NCBI GenBank assembly: GCA_031460505.1
Contig: JAVKTT010000006.1
Span: 62,001 to 126,000, forward strand
Origin: JAAYTL01 sp031460505
Lineage (GTDB): Bacteria > Bacillota > Clostridia > Tissierellales > Tissierellaceae
DNA length: 64,000 bases
Reading direction: 5' to 3'
Every line of letters starts with the position of its first letter. Position 1 is the stretch's first letter. Made by a program: the position numbers and the translations under genes. The notes beneath the pieces were generated by a model. That model searched no databases, was not told the origin of the DNA, and saw only the letters and a list, made by a program, of their open reading frames with translations. Below, piece by piece: positions 9,324 to 17,374 of this stretch.

Positions 9324-9848
9324 CTACCATTGACCTTGACAAAAAACTCTTTCTAAAATTGCAACTATTACGGTAGTAATAACATTAAGACTGGTTGTTA
9401 TTATCAATAACTTTCTTTTACTTTTAACTTGTTTCTTGAGTAAATAATATACCAATGGTACTTCAATACATAGGGTTAATAGTAAATAACCAAATCTAAT
9501 TATGTAATTAGGTCCATTATTGAAAGCTCTTTCCCAGGAATAAAACAAACCAGAACCATAAAACATATTTAATCGAAATGAGCTGTAAATATAGGGTGCT
9601 ACGAAGGAAGCAATATTCGCAAGAGCAATAATACCAAAGGCCCTTGCTTTACCTTCTATCCTCCCATATATTATTACCCCAAAATATTCAATAGCAAGTG
9701 TAAGTATTATTGCAAATGGTAGTACTTTCATAGGGCTTATTGTAACCCAATGCCATGAAGAGTTTGCAAATACGCTTACTGGGACAATAATACAAAGTGA
9801 AATGAAGCTTAATAATCCTATTAATTTACTCTTTCTAATGCTTTTCAC
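9324..9848 (-). CDS. Hypothetical integral membrane protein
   Basis: 174 residues with about five transmembrane helices, the first spanning residues 9-28 and ending in a signal-like VSVFA segment. The C-terminal cytoplasmic loop is basic (KKQVKSKRK). No family recognised. A GTG start is supported by GGGGAG seven bases upstream; the upstream DNA carries the DUF4431 remnant. Confidence 0.7.
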   Translation of the reverse strand: MKSIRKSKLIGLLSFISLCIIVPVSVFANSSWHWVTISPMKVLPFAIILTLAIEYFGVIIYGRIEGKARAFGIIALANIASFVAPYIYSSFRLNMFYGSGLFYSWERAFNNGPNYIIRFGYLLLTLCIEVPLVYYLLKKQVKSKRKLLIITTSLNVITTVIVAILERVFCQGQW

Positions 9849-9930
9849 TTATACACTCCCCTTCCCACTTACTACTAGATTATAAGTAAACCACTTAACA
9901 TCATTATCCTATTGACTATACCTACTAATT

Positions 9931-10101
9931 ATTCATCCAGAACCTCTTCTATGCGTATTAATACATCAGTATGATGGGAACCAAAAACAGCTTCAAATAA
10001 AGTTCCTTGGATTACAATACGCTTATCAATATACTGATTCAAAATTTCAGTTTCTTCTTTATTATTAGGCACCACTTGTATTTCAGCAATTTGCAGTCTA
10101 T
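9931..10101 (-). pseudogene. Remnant of a DUF4431-type protein (C-terminus only)
   Basis: In the otherwise empty stretch between two minus-strand genes, one frame reads without interruption to a stop at 9931-9933. It encodes a segment with the pattern IQGTLFEAVFGSHHTDVLI, which resembles the DUF4431 core (G-LF-A-x-G-HHT-x-VL). No ATG and no ribosome site precede it, and upstream the frame merges into the 3' end of the neighbouring lipoprotein gene. I infer an N-terminally deleted gene. The family match is from memory and needs a profile search. Confidence 0.45.
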
Positions 10102-10575
10102 CTATTCGTTTACAAGTTCTGAGTCTATCGGTACTTGAGGTTCAATATATCCTGCAAACTGTAAGCCTACAATTTCTTCAAGTACATTTATAATTTCTAA
10201 ATCCTCGCCAACATAAAGAACAATAATATTATCCTTCTTAAAAAAGTGTGGGTATGAGATCCAACTAATTTCAGTAGCATTTTTACCATTGTTATAACTT
10301 GTTCCCCCTTCATGTATATAGGAGGCATCTTCTTCCATCTTTTCATTACTCTCGTATAAATAAACAGATATATTCTCATTTTCATTTATTGTTAACCATT
10401 TGCGTTGTCCTTGAAGTATATCCTCTTCAACATCTTCTGCCATTATATTAAAATCCATTTTTTCAAGATTTGTTATTAGCTCATTATATGCAGTGTCTGA
10501 GGTTTGTTTTGAGCAGCCGAATATGGATATTGTTGCAACAAACAATAAAAGAGTTAAAACTATTTTGATTTTCAT
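10102..10575 (-). CDS. Hypothetical lipoprotein
   Basis: 157 residues. The N-terminus (MKIKIVLTLLLFVATISIFGC) is a classic lipoprotein signal with the lipobox ending at Cys21, so the mature protein should be lipid-anchored on the outer membrane face. The rest is an acidic soluble domain with no family I recognise. ATG follows GAAGGGG. Its 3' end abuts the DUF4431 remnant, so the deletion that truncated that gene may have a breakpoint here. Confidence 0.75.
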   Translation of the reverse strand: MKIKIVLTLLLFVATISIFGCSKQTSDTAYNELITNLEKMDFNIMAEDVEEDILQGQRKWLTINENENISVYLYESNEKMEEDASYIHEGGTSYNNGKNATEISWISYPHFFKKDNIIVLYVGEDLEIINVLEEIVGLQFAGYIEPQVPIDSELVNE

Positions 10576-10630
10576 ACTAATTCCCCTTCAAAAATATTTC
10601 ACGCATCAGATAAATCATTGTTTTACAAAA

Positions 10631-11119
10631 CTACGAATCATATTTTAAAATATACAATCTACCTTTATTTATATCTAATAAAGCAAAATTAAAATTCTGT
10701 GACGGTCTGTCGAAGATATACTCTCCTGTTCTATATCTGTCCTTAAAATAATATAATCCATTTACTATATCATCTGGCATCATCTCACCATATCCACCAT
10801 GTGAATATTTACTAGTATATTCACCATAAATAAATTTCCTAAGGTCTTTGTCCATAGGCAGTCTTTCCCATGATCCCGTATTCAAAGCATCTTGCATGAA
10901 ATAAATGATATCATCTTGTTCTAGCTGAATAACTTCAAATAATTCTCCATCCCCATGAAATCCACCATGGCTATCATTAAATTTTGTAACTTTAGATTTT
11001 TTGGGTATATTTAGTCCAATTAAACTAATATAATGATTTTCTTTAGATTTTTCTATATATATATCACGTGCGAAAATAATCGAAATAATAACAGTTATAA
11101 TGATCAGAAGTTTTTTCAT
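10631..11119 (-). CDS. Hypothetical membrane-anchored protein
   Basis: 162 residues with an N-terminal hydrophobic anchor (residues 2-17) and a soluble domain containing glycine/histidine-rich turns (SHGGFHGDGELF, SHGGYGEMM). No family recognised. ATG with GAAGAGG upstream. One of the run of similarly sized anchored proteins. Confidence 0.7.
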   Translation of the reverse strand: MKKLLIIITVIISIIFARDIYIEKSKENHYISLIGLNIPKKSKVTKFNDSHGGFHGDGELFEVIQLEQDDIIYFMQDALNTGSWERLPMDKDLRKFIYGEYTSKYSHGGYGEMMPDDIVNGLYYFKDRYRTGEYIFDRPSQNFNFALLDINKGRLYILKYDS

Positions 11120-11221
11120 TATTTTAAACCTCTTCTTTCTTTTAATTTCTATATTCCACTTATAAAGTATATAATATAAATAATTGCAATAACTTACTTA
11201 TAAATTATCTGTCTACTCTAT

Positions 11222-11728
11222 TTATTCATTATAGATATTATAAGACTCAGACTTTTGTCCGGTGTTTCCATTATAGGCTATAATCCAAAAACGCCCCATT
11301 GTTCCCTTGGGTACATCCCAGATATATTCGAATTCTTTCTGCCCTGGAAAACCCGGAAGTGAGTCAATTATCTTCTGTAGTAAATATGTTTCAGTTCCAG
11401 TAGGTACAATGAACATGTCTATTGATGTACAATTTCCATTAATCTCGATTTTAATTTTTACTTTATCATCCTCTCCAACTGTAACCCATCTATCCTTGTA
11501 CAAATCATTGCCAGTAATATTTTCAAAGGAAATCTCAGTTATCTCAGGTGCTTTCTCTTTTATATTTTTTTCTATAACAGTTTCTAGTCCTACTAATTCC
11601 TGCTTTAATTCAATGTTTTGCTGCATAATTTTCTTATTGGAGTTAAATAAAAAAATACAACATAGTAATGTTACAGTAAATGCTATAAGTATCAAAGTTA
11701 ATTTTATTTTACTTGTTTGTTTAACCAT
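11222..11728 (-). CDS. Hypothetical membrane-anchored protein with coiled-coil stalk
   Basis: 168 residues. One N-terminal transmembrane helix (residues 9-29) is followed by a short heptad-like stalk (NKKIMQQNIELKQELVGLE) and then a beta-rich domain of about 100 residues, which appears extracellular. The C-terminal fold (WVTVGEDDKVKIKIEI and MGRFWIIAYNGNTG) could be Ig-like, but that is a guess. ATG with GGAGGGGAG upstream. Confidence 0.7.
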   Translation of the reverse strand: MVKQTSKIKLTLILIAFTVTLLCCIFLFNSNKKIMQQNIELKQELVGLETVIEKNIKEKAPEITEISFENITGNDLYKDRWVTVGEDDKVKIKIEINGNCTSIDMFIVPTGTETYLLQKIIDSLPGFPGQKEFEYIWDVPKGTMGRFWIIAYNGNTGQKSESYNIYNE

Positions 11729-11827
11729 TATTTAACTCCCCTCCATTTTTAATCATATATATGACATATTTATTTACAACTTAAATATAAAGATTGTGTA
11801 GTAGAAATAAAATTATTAATATATAAT

Positions 11828-12298
11828 TTAATAAACTTTTTTCACAACAAGAGATAAACCATGTTCAAAATCTTCACCATTCATCAAATTTCCACTTATG
11901 GAGAAATTCAATGACCCTAAAATTAATTCTAAATCATTGCCAAAGAATAAGTCTTCTGAACTAATTGAACCAAGTTCAGAATGTATGGTTAGACCTTTGG
12001 AAATGCCTTGAACTGCAGTAGCATTATTCATAATAGTCTCTTCATTTCCATCTTTATAAAAATAGAATTTATCAGAATAACTTTTAATATCTGACGGTTC
12101 TTCACCCTTAAATGATAAATCCCCTCCAACAAATTTTTCAGATTCATCAGTTATAATTATTAAACCATTATTTATTGCTATATTTTCATTTTCTCCACTA
12201 AAAGAATAAATTTCAATCTGATTCTCTGATTTCGTGCAAGATGTAATAATAGATAGTAAAATTACAATTAAAGCAATAGCTACAAATCTTTTTCTCAT
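11828..12298 (-). CDS. Hypothetical lipoprotein
   Basis: 156 residues from the corrected start. The frame extends to 12322, but AAAGGAGG lies inside that extension, 8 nt before the ATG at 12296-12298. From there the N-terminus (MRKRFVAIALIVILLSIITSC) is a lipoprotein signal with Cys21 in the lipobox. The mature part is acidic and has no recognised family. Confidence 0.75.
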   Translation of the reverse strand: MRKRFVAIALIVILLSIITSCTKSENQIEIYSFSGENENIAINNGLIIITDESEKFVGGDLSFKGEEPSDIKSYSDKFYFYKDGNEETIMNNATAVQGISKGLTIHSELGSISSEDLFFGNDLELILGSLNFSISGNLMNGEDFEHGLSLVVKKVY

Positions 12299-12331
12299 TA
12301 TTATAACCTCCTTTAGCAACACATTAATCTA

Positions 12332-12790
12332 CTAATCTATATCATTCAAAAATTTCATCACATCATTCATAGAATCAAAAGTAGTGATAGTAATACCCTG
12401 ATCATTACCCCATGTTGCTTTGCCTTCCTCATCTGAAACAAAAATGCAGATAGCAAACTCGTCAAACATATTGTTCTGTACAATTCTATTAATTGGCTCA
12501 TTTGTAGTTAATAGATTCATATTAGTTTCTTTGTCTTGTAATAAACGCATATATACATCACTCTTAACGTGATCTAACCCTTCTACCTCAAATCTACCAA
12601 TAAATCGGTCATTAAAGACAAAAAATTTATAGTAAACACCGTCAATGGTTACAGATACTTGCTGCTTATGATGTGTGGAATTGTCAATTTGGTTTACCAA
12701 TATATTTCGATTTAAAGAATATGGTAATGGAACTAGAATAATAATTAATAATAAGATAATTGATCCGATTATTGCTATTTTCCTATTCAT
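12332..12790 (-). CDS. Hypothetical membrane-anchored protein
   Basis: 152 residues from the ATG at 12788-12790, which follows AGAAGGGAG; the longer frame to 12823 contains this ribosome site. A single hydrophobic helix (residues 4-22, ending LVPLPYSL) precedes a soluble domain. No family recognised. It lies 33 bp upstream of the lipoprotein gene and may share its transcript. Confidence 0.7.
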   Translation of the reverse strand: MNRKIAIIGSIILLLIIILVPLPYSLNRNILVNQIDNSTHHKQQVSVTIDGVYYKFFVFNDRFIGRFEVEGLDHVKSDVYMRLLQDKETNMNLLTTNEPINRIVQNNMFDEFAICIFVSDEEGKATWGNDQGITITTFDSMNDVMKFLNDID

Positions 12791-12899
12791 ATCAATCTCC
12801 CTTCTCCTATAAATAACGTTCAAAACATCCTATAATTTAACTTTATCACAATATTTAGACTTTTGTTGAATTTATATGTATTGTAATAAAATTGTAAAC

Positions 12900-12924
12900 A
12901 AAAAAGAAGCTAAATATTAGCTTC
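12900..12924 (-). terminator. Rho-independent terminator of the toxin-antitoxin operon
   Basis: GAAGCTAA, a 3-nt loop and TTAGCTTC are followed directly by six T residues on the minus strand, 25 bp after the ParE stop. Strong intrinsic terminator. Confidence 0.9.
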
Positions 12925-12949
12925 AATAATTATACTCCTACTCTTTATA

Positions 12950-13276
12950 CTATTCATCGAATTTTGAACTGGAACCAAACAATTGTTGTATATAATCCTG
13001 TTTCTCGTTTATTATGCGAACAATTCTAACTCTATCAAAATCTAAATAATAGAAAACATAATTTTTTTCAGAATATAAATAACGGTAATCAGTTGTAATA
13101 TCGATAATCCTTCCAAGATCTACTCCTGATACCGGATATTGTTCCAACTTTCTTATATCGGATGTAATCTTGGTTAGAATTCTTTTTGCGACATCTTCTC
13201 CCCAGTTAGTCGATATATATTCACGAAGACGTTGCAAATCTATTAAGGCTTGTGGAGAATATTCAATACCGGCCAT
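12950..13276 (-). CDS. RelE/ParE-family toxin of a type II toxin-antitoxin system
   Basis: 108 residues with the RelE/ParE fold pattern: IEYSPQALIDLQRLREYIS at the start, KILTKITSDIRKLEQYPVSG in the middle, and the late strands DYRYLYSEKNYVFYYLD and VRIVRIINEKQDY. Members either cleave ribosome-bound mRNA (RelE) or poison gyrase (ParE); the sequence alone does not decide, but helix-rich PVSG-type members are usually annotated ParE. It starts 2 bp after the antitoxin stop and has an AGGA site inside the antitoxin's last codons, which implies coupled translation. Confidence 0.9.
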   Translation of the reverse strand: MAGIEYSPQALIDLQRLREYISTNWGEDVAKRILTKITSDIRKLEQYPVSGVDLGRIIDITTDYRYLYSEKNYVFYYLDFDRVRIVRIINEKQDYIQQLFGSSSKFDE

Positions 13277-13278
13277 AT

Positions 13279-13524
13279 TTATAATCCTAATGTAGCTTCA
13301 ACATCTTTTGCTGTTAGCCACCCTTTTTCTCTTGCTGATATTTCACCCTCTTCTAATTTAGCTAATAAACTAATTGTGGCCTTCAATTTATCTAATTCAG
13401 AAAGTCTTATAATTGCATATTCACCCCGGCCATTTCTAGTTAAATAAACTGGACTGCCTTCATTTACTTCATTGAGTACATCTGTATAATTTCTCAAATC
13501 TGAAACTGGTTTGATATTTGGCAT
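13279..13524 (-). CDS. Phd/YefM-family antitoxin
   Basis: 81 residues from the ATG at 13522-13524; GAGGAG lies 9 nt upstream and overlaps the alternative start at 13533. The N-terminus (MPNIKPVSDLRNYTDVLNEV) and the segment VYLTRNGRGEYAIIRLSELD are the Phd/YefM DNA-binding fold, and the C-terminal helix should wrap the toxin. Members neutralise the toxin and repress their own promoter. The promoter at 13553-13581 is directly upstream. Confidence 0.9.
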   Translation of the reverse strand: MPNIKPVSDLRNYTDVLNEVNEGSPVYLTRNGRGEYAIIRLSELDKLKATISLLAKLEEGEISAREKGWLTAKDVEATLGL

Positions 13525-13552
13525 AATAATCATCTCCTCATACCATTATTAT

Positions 13553-13581
13553 ATAATATATACAACTCTACATCAAGACAA
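13553..13581 (-). promoter_or_regulatory. Predicted promoter of the Phd/ParE operon
   Basis: TTGTCT (13576-13581) and TATTAT (13553-13558) are 17 nt apart on the minus strand. The AT-rich palindromic sequence over the -10 region is where an autorepressing antitoxin would be expected to bind. Confidence 0.5.
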
Positions 13582-13642
13582 ATTAACATGTTAATTTGCA
13601 GCAAACTTTAATGTTTAAAATTTTACGTTCCTTGTTTAATAA

Positions 13643-13666
13643 ACAAAAGAAGGCTTGCGCCTTCTT
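13643..13666 (-). terminator. Terminator of the M24 aminopeptidase gene
   Basis: AAGAAGGC, a GCAA-type tetraloop and GCCTTCTT are followed by TTTTGTTTA on the minus strand. The stem overlaps the stop codon at 13665-13667. Confidence 0.85.
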
Positions 13667-15443
13667 AGATTGATCTAGTATTATGTTGTAACCATGCCTT
13701 TTCTTCTTCGTTTAAATACGGTGATAACTTATCATACACATCCTTATGATAGCTATTTAGCCATTGCTTCTCATCATATGATAATAGTTCTACATCTATT
13801 GCATCTAAATCTATAGGCACATAGGATAGGACTTCAAATTTCATAAACTTACCTGATTCTGTTTCTATATCATCTGTTACTACTACTATATTTTCTATTC
13901 TTATTCCATGTTTTCCAGCTTTGTATACACCTGGCTCTATTGATACAACCATACCTTTTTCTAAAGCTACATCATTAGGAGCTGATGCGATTCTATGAGG
14001 ACCTTCGTGTACATTTAGAAGATAACCAACACCATGACCAGTACCATGTTTAAAATCAAGTCCTTCTTTCCATAAAGGTGCTCTGCATAATATATCTAGT
14101 TGATATCCATTAGTACCTTCTAAGAATTTAGTACTAATTAGATTTATATGACCTTTTAAAGTCAAAGTAAAGTCTCTCTTTTCTTCATGTGTTAAAGGAC
14201 CTACTGCTACAGTTCTAGTGATATCTGTAGTACCATCTAGATATTGTCCTCCTGAATCTACAAGATAAAAGCCCTTTTCTTCCAGTATAGAGTAAGAATC
14301 TTCTGTTGCTGAATAATGTGCCATAGCTGCATTTGCTCCATAAGCTGAAATAGTATCAAAGCTTGGCTCAATAAATAAATCCTGCTCTTTTCTAAACTCT
14401 AAAAGTTTATCACCTGCTGATAGTTCATTTATTTCGATTTTACCTATATTACTATCCACCCAATGGAAAAACTTTGCTAATGCAACTCCATCTTTTATAT
14501 ATGCATTTCTTTGATTTTCTATTTCAGTATCATTCTTATTACCTTTTAAAATAGTAGTATAATTCAATTCATTAATTATATTGCATTCTTTAGGAATGGC
14601 ATTATATATCCATCTATTGATTTTATCCTTCTCAAGAATTACTGTAGCTGTACTTTCTATATCTTTTACATAATCAATTACATCTTCATATGATAAAACT
14701 GATACTCCATTGTTATTTAAATAGGACTCAACTTCAGAATTAATTTTATCTTTATCTACAAAAACATAAGCTTTATCCATAGATATTAGTGCATATGATA
14801 TGATAACTGGGTTACTCTTTACATCCCTACCCCTTATATTATAAAGCCATGCTATATCATCTAAACTGCCTATTAGAAAATAATCAGCATTTTTAGCTTT
14901 AATATTTTCTCTTACTTTTTCTATCTTTTCACTTGCTGATAATCCAGTATATTTAAGCTCATGATGGAAAGCTTGCTCTTTAGTTAGTTCTGGTCTGTCT
15001 TCCCAAATTTCTCCAACTAAATCAAATTCATCATTAAATCCTACTCCTAAGCCCTCAAACTCTTTTTCTAATCTTTCAGCAGTAGTTTGAGAAAAGACTT
15101 TACCATCATAACCTATGGTATCTCCAGATTTGATATTATCTTTAAGCCACTGAATATAATTAGGTACACCTGGTACTCCCATCTTAAACAATTTATATTC
15201 GGAGCCTTTTAATTGGTTTTCAGCTTGAATAAAATATCTACCATCAGTCCATAAATTAGCATGCGTCTGAGTAATCACTACAGTACCCGCTGATCCTGTA
15301 AAACCAGAAATCCAAGTTCTTCCTTTATAATGTGATGCTAAATATTCTGATTGATGAGGATCAGATGTAGGTATTATATATGCTGTTATTCCTTTTGACT
15401 TCATTAATTCTCTTAATTTACTTACTCTCTCATTGATACCCAA
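13665..15443 (-). CDS. Xaa-Pro aminopeptidase (M24B, aminopeptidase P family)
   Basis: 592 residues, matching the long, three-domain aminopeptidase P form: two creatinase-like N-terminal domains (SDPHQSEYLASHYKGRTWISGFTGSAG at about 28-54), the pita-bread catalytic domain and the extra C-terminal domain. Metal ligands are visible as the Asp pair in VDSGGQYLDGTTDITRT, the His in GTGHGVGYLLNVHEGPH, and the Glu residues in SIEPGVY and GIRIENI. It removes N-terminal residues preceding proline from peptides, in the cytoplasm. A TTG start follows GGAGGG. The adjacent M20 peptidase suggests a peptide-catabolism pair. Confidence 0.96.
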   Translation of the reverse strand: MGINERVSKLRELMKSKGITAYIIPTSDPHQSEYLASHYKGRTWISGFTGSAGTVVITQTHANLWTDGRYFIQAENQLKGSEYKLFKMGVPGVPNYIQWLKDNIKSGDTIGYDGKVFSQTTAERLEKEFEGLGVGFNDEFDLVGEIWEDRPELTKEQAFHHELKYTGLSASEKIEKVRENIKAKNADYFLIGSLDDIAWLYNIRGRDVKSNPVIISYALISMDKAYVFVDKDKINSEVESYLNNNGVSVLSYEDVIDYVKDIESTATVILEKDKINRWIYNAIPKECNIINELNYTTILKGNKNDTEIENQRNAYIKDGVALAKFFHWVDSNIGKIEINELSAGDKLLEFRKEQDLFIEPSFDTISAYGANAAMAHYSATEDSYSILEEKGFYLVDSGGQYLDGTTDITRTVAVGPLTHEEKRDFTLTLKGHINLISTKFLEGTNGYQLDILCRAPLWKEGLDFKHGTGHGVGYLLNVHEGPHRIASAPNDVALEKGMVVSIEPGVYKAGKHGIRIENIVVVTDDIETESGKFMKFEVLSYVPIDLDAIDVELLSYDEKQWLNSYHKDVYDKLSPYLNEEEKAWLQHNTRSI

Positions 15444-15495
15444 GTATATCCCTCCATTTCTATTACAAATATTATACTACATTAAATTGGTAATA

Positions 15496-16608
15496 TTAAG
15501 CATAAACTTTTACAATCTCTAATACCATTTTAGCTGATTTTTCTAAATCCTTTATATGGATATGCTCTTCTAATGTGTGTACTAATCTCATGCCTACAGC
15601 TAAATTTACTGCTTTGATACCATTATCATTATATATATTGGTATCGCTACCTCCACCTGAAGTCATAGTGTGTGGTTTTAGCCCTAGGTTAGTACATGCT
15701 TCTTTTACCTTTTGCACAATTTCATCATCTTCATCAACTTTAAAAGCGCCATAGGCATTATCTACATCCATTTCAACTTTTCCACCATATTTCTTAGCTG
15801 CATCTTCACAGCATTTAACCATATGTTCAGTTTGTTCCTTTAATTTTTCATTACTTAGACTTCTAGCTTCACCGCGGAATACCACTTCTTTTGTAACTAT
15901 ATTAGTAGCTTCCCCACCAGAAATGTGTCCAATATTAGCAGTAGTCTCTTCATCTATTCTCAGTAATTTCATATTGCTTATAGCTTCAGCAGCAATTTGT
16001 ATAGCACTGATACCGTGTTCTGGAGCCACTCCAGCATGGGCTTCTTTACCTATAAATTTTGCATTTATCTTATTTTGAGCAGGACCTTGAACAACAATAT
16101 CTCCTGGGTCTCCACCACTATCTAATACAAAACCGACTCTAGCATTTAACTTATCATACTCTAAGTTCTTTGCGCCAAATAATCCACCTTCTTCATAGAT
16201 GCTAAATACAACTTCTATATCTCCATGAGGAATATTATTTTCTATAATAGTTTCTAATGCTTCCATAATAGCAGCTATACCTGCTTTGTCATCACCACCC
16301 AAGATAGTAGTTCCATCACTATAAATAACTCCATCTTTTATCACAGGTTTAATACCAACTCCAGGTGATACTGTATCCATATGAGCACTGAACAGAATAG
16401 TTTCTCCTTCAGTATTTCCCTTTAATTTACCAATCACATTACCTGAATCACTACCAACTTTTTCTCCAGCATTATCCATGTATACATCCAAACCTATTTC
16501 TTTCATTTCATTCATTAAATAATCAGCAAATTTTCTCTCATGTTTAGTAGGGCTATCAATTTGAATATAGTTTAAAAATCTCTCTAATAATCTTTTTTCT
16601 TTAATCAT
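15496..16608 (-). CDS. M20-family peptidase (PepT-like tripeptidase)
   Basis: 370 residues. The zinc-ligand motifs are in order: SAHMDTV (near residue 75), GGDDKAGIAA, and the catalytic YEEGGLFGA; the lid/dimerisation domain (AEAISNMKLLRIDEETTANIGHISGGEATNIV) follows, then the C-terminal SGGGSDTN and VHTLEEHI. This pattern matches PepT-like enzymes (B. subtilis YqjE group) that release N-terminal residues of short peptides in the cytoplasm. ATG with TTGGAGGA. It lies 52 bp upstream of the aminopeptidase P gene; both are likely co-expressed. Confidence 0.93.
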   Translation of the reverse strand: MIKEKRLLERFLNYIQIDSPTKHERKFADYLMNEMKEIGLDVYMDNAGEKVGSDSGNVIGKLKGNTEGETILFSAHMDTVSPGVGIKPVIKDGVIYSDGTTILGGDDKAGIAAIMEALETIIENNIPHGDIEVVFSIYEEGGLFGAKNLEYDKLNARVGFVLDSGGDPGDIVVQGPAQNKINAKFIGKEAHAGVAPEHGISAIQIAAEAISNMKLLRIDEETTANIGHISGGEATNIVTKEVVFRGEARSLSNEKLKEQTEHMVKCCEDAAKKYGGKVEMDVDNAYGAFKVDEDDEIVQKVKEACTNLGLKPHTMTSGGGSDTNIYNDNGIKAVNLAVGMRLVHTLEEHIHIKDLEKSAKMVLEIVKVYA

Positions 16609-16633
16609 ATATTATTCCTCCAATCATTATGAA

Positions 16634-16659
16634 AATATGAGGCTAAATAGCCTCATATT
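16634..16659 (-). terminator. Perfect 12-bp hairpin between dsrE-like and M20 genes
   Basis: AATATGAGGCTA and its exact complement with only a 2-nt spacer. The tail on the minus strand is short (TTTTC), so it may be a weak terminator behind the DsrE-like gene or an RNA-processing stem. Confidence 0.5.
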
Positions 16660-16754
16660 ATAATTAACAATATTATACAGATAATTTACATTTTATACAA
16701 ATATGTTATTTATCAAAAACATGTCCATATAAAACTAAGACTTAAGTTTGAATT

Positions 16755-17231
16755 TTATATAAATAACTGAATGTCTGATTCCAAAGCATCTTTAAGGTAA
16801 TCTTCAGCTGTAATAATCTCAACTTCATCTAATAGCTCTTTATCACTGAACCCCATTACTTCGCAAGATAACTTGCAAGCCTTCATTACAACACCCTTAT
16901 TCAATGCTCCTTTAAAGAATGCAGTAATAGGTGGAGTATCGCTATCTTCCATCATTTCTTCTAACATCTTCTTACCAATTCCTGCGAAATTCATCTTAGA
17001 TAAAGGTAAATTCTCTATTCCTTTTGGAGTCATACCTGCAATCATCTTCTCCCACAAGGTCTTATCCTCATCCGATATTTCATCAGGATCTCTTACTAAG
17101 GATAGTCCCCAAAATGCAAAAAACATGGTCACTTCCATATCCATTTCCCTAGCTGTATTAGCAAGTACTAAAGCAGCCAGTGCCTTGTCAAATTCACCAC
17201 TAAACATAAGTAAACTTAGTTTTTTTCCCAT
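16755..17231 (-). CDS. DsrE/DsrF/DrsH-like family protein
   Basis: 158 residues. The opening KKLSLLMFSGEFDKALAALV and MEVTMFFAFWGLSL are characteristic of the DsrE/DrsH-like peroxiredoxin-related fold, with a central insert (GMTPKGIENLPLSKMNFAGIG) and the C-terminal CKLSCEVMGFSDKELLDEVE containing two Cys residues separated by three. Relatives handle sulfane sulfur or sit next to rhodanese and SirA/TusA proteins; none is next to it here, so the partner is unknown. The ATG follows AAGGAGGT, and that site is contained in an inverted repeat (17233-17274). Confidence 0.9.
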   Translation of the reverse strand: MGKKLSLLMFSGEFDKALAALVLANTAREMDMEVTMFFAFWGLSLVRDPDEISDEDKTLWEKMIAGMTPKGIENLPLSKMNFAGIGKKMLEEMMEDSDTPPITAFFKGALNKGVVMKACKLSCEVMGFSDKELLDEVEIITAEDYLKDALESDIQLFI

Positions 17232-17232
17232 T

Positions 17233-17274
17233 AAAAAACCTCCTTCTTCTAGGATTTGTAAAAAGAGGTTTTTT
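17233..17274 (-). promoter_or_regulatory. Inverted repeat that could mask the dsrE-like ribosome site
   Basis: AAAAAACCTC at 17233-17242 and GAGGTTTTTT at 17265-17274 are exact complements. On the minus strand the second-transcribed arm contains the GAGG of the ribosome site, so the stem would hide it. It could equally act as an attenuation or terminator stem. Confidence 0.35.
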
Positions 17275-17326
17275 TATACTTAATAAGGGTGTTCAATTTC
17301 TATATAAAAGTTCACATAACATTTAC

Positions 17327-17355
17327 TTGAACATTTAAGAATAAAGTGTTAGAAT
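17327..17355 (+). promoter_or_regulatory. Predicted promoter of ktrB-ktrA
   Basis: TTGAAC (17327-17332) and TAGAAT (17350-17355) are separated by 17 nt. Transcription would start near 17362, only about 13 nt before the annotated ATG. Confidence 0.6.
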
Positions 17356-17374
17356 CCAAGGATAATAACTATAT

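Noticed and set aside
10197..10385. 62-residue frame inside the 157-residue lipoprotein gene
   Set aside because: It overlaps a gene with a proper start and lipobox, on the same strand in another frame; no ribosome site.
11307..11735. 142-residue frame on the plus strand
   Set aside because: Lies antisense to a gene with a clear ribosome site and membrane anchor; no start signal of its own.
17233..17374. c-di-AMP riboswitch (ydaO type) upstream of ktrB
   Set aside because: The predicted leader is far too short, and no conserved core sequences were seen.
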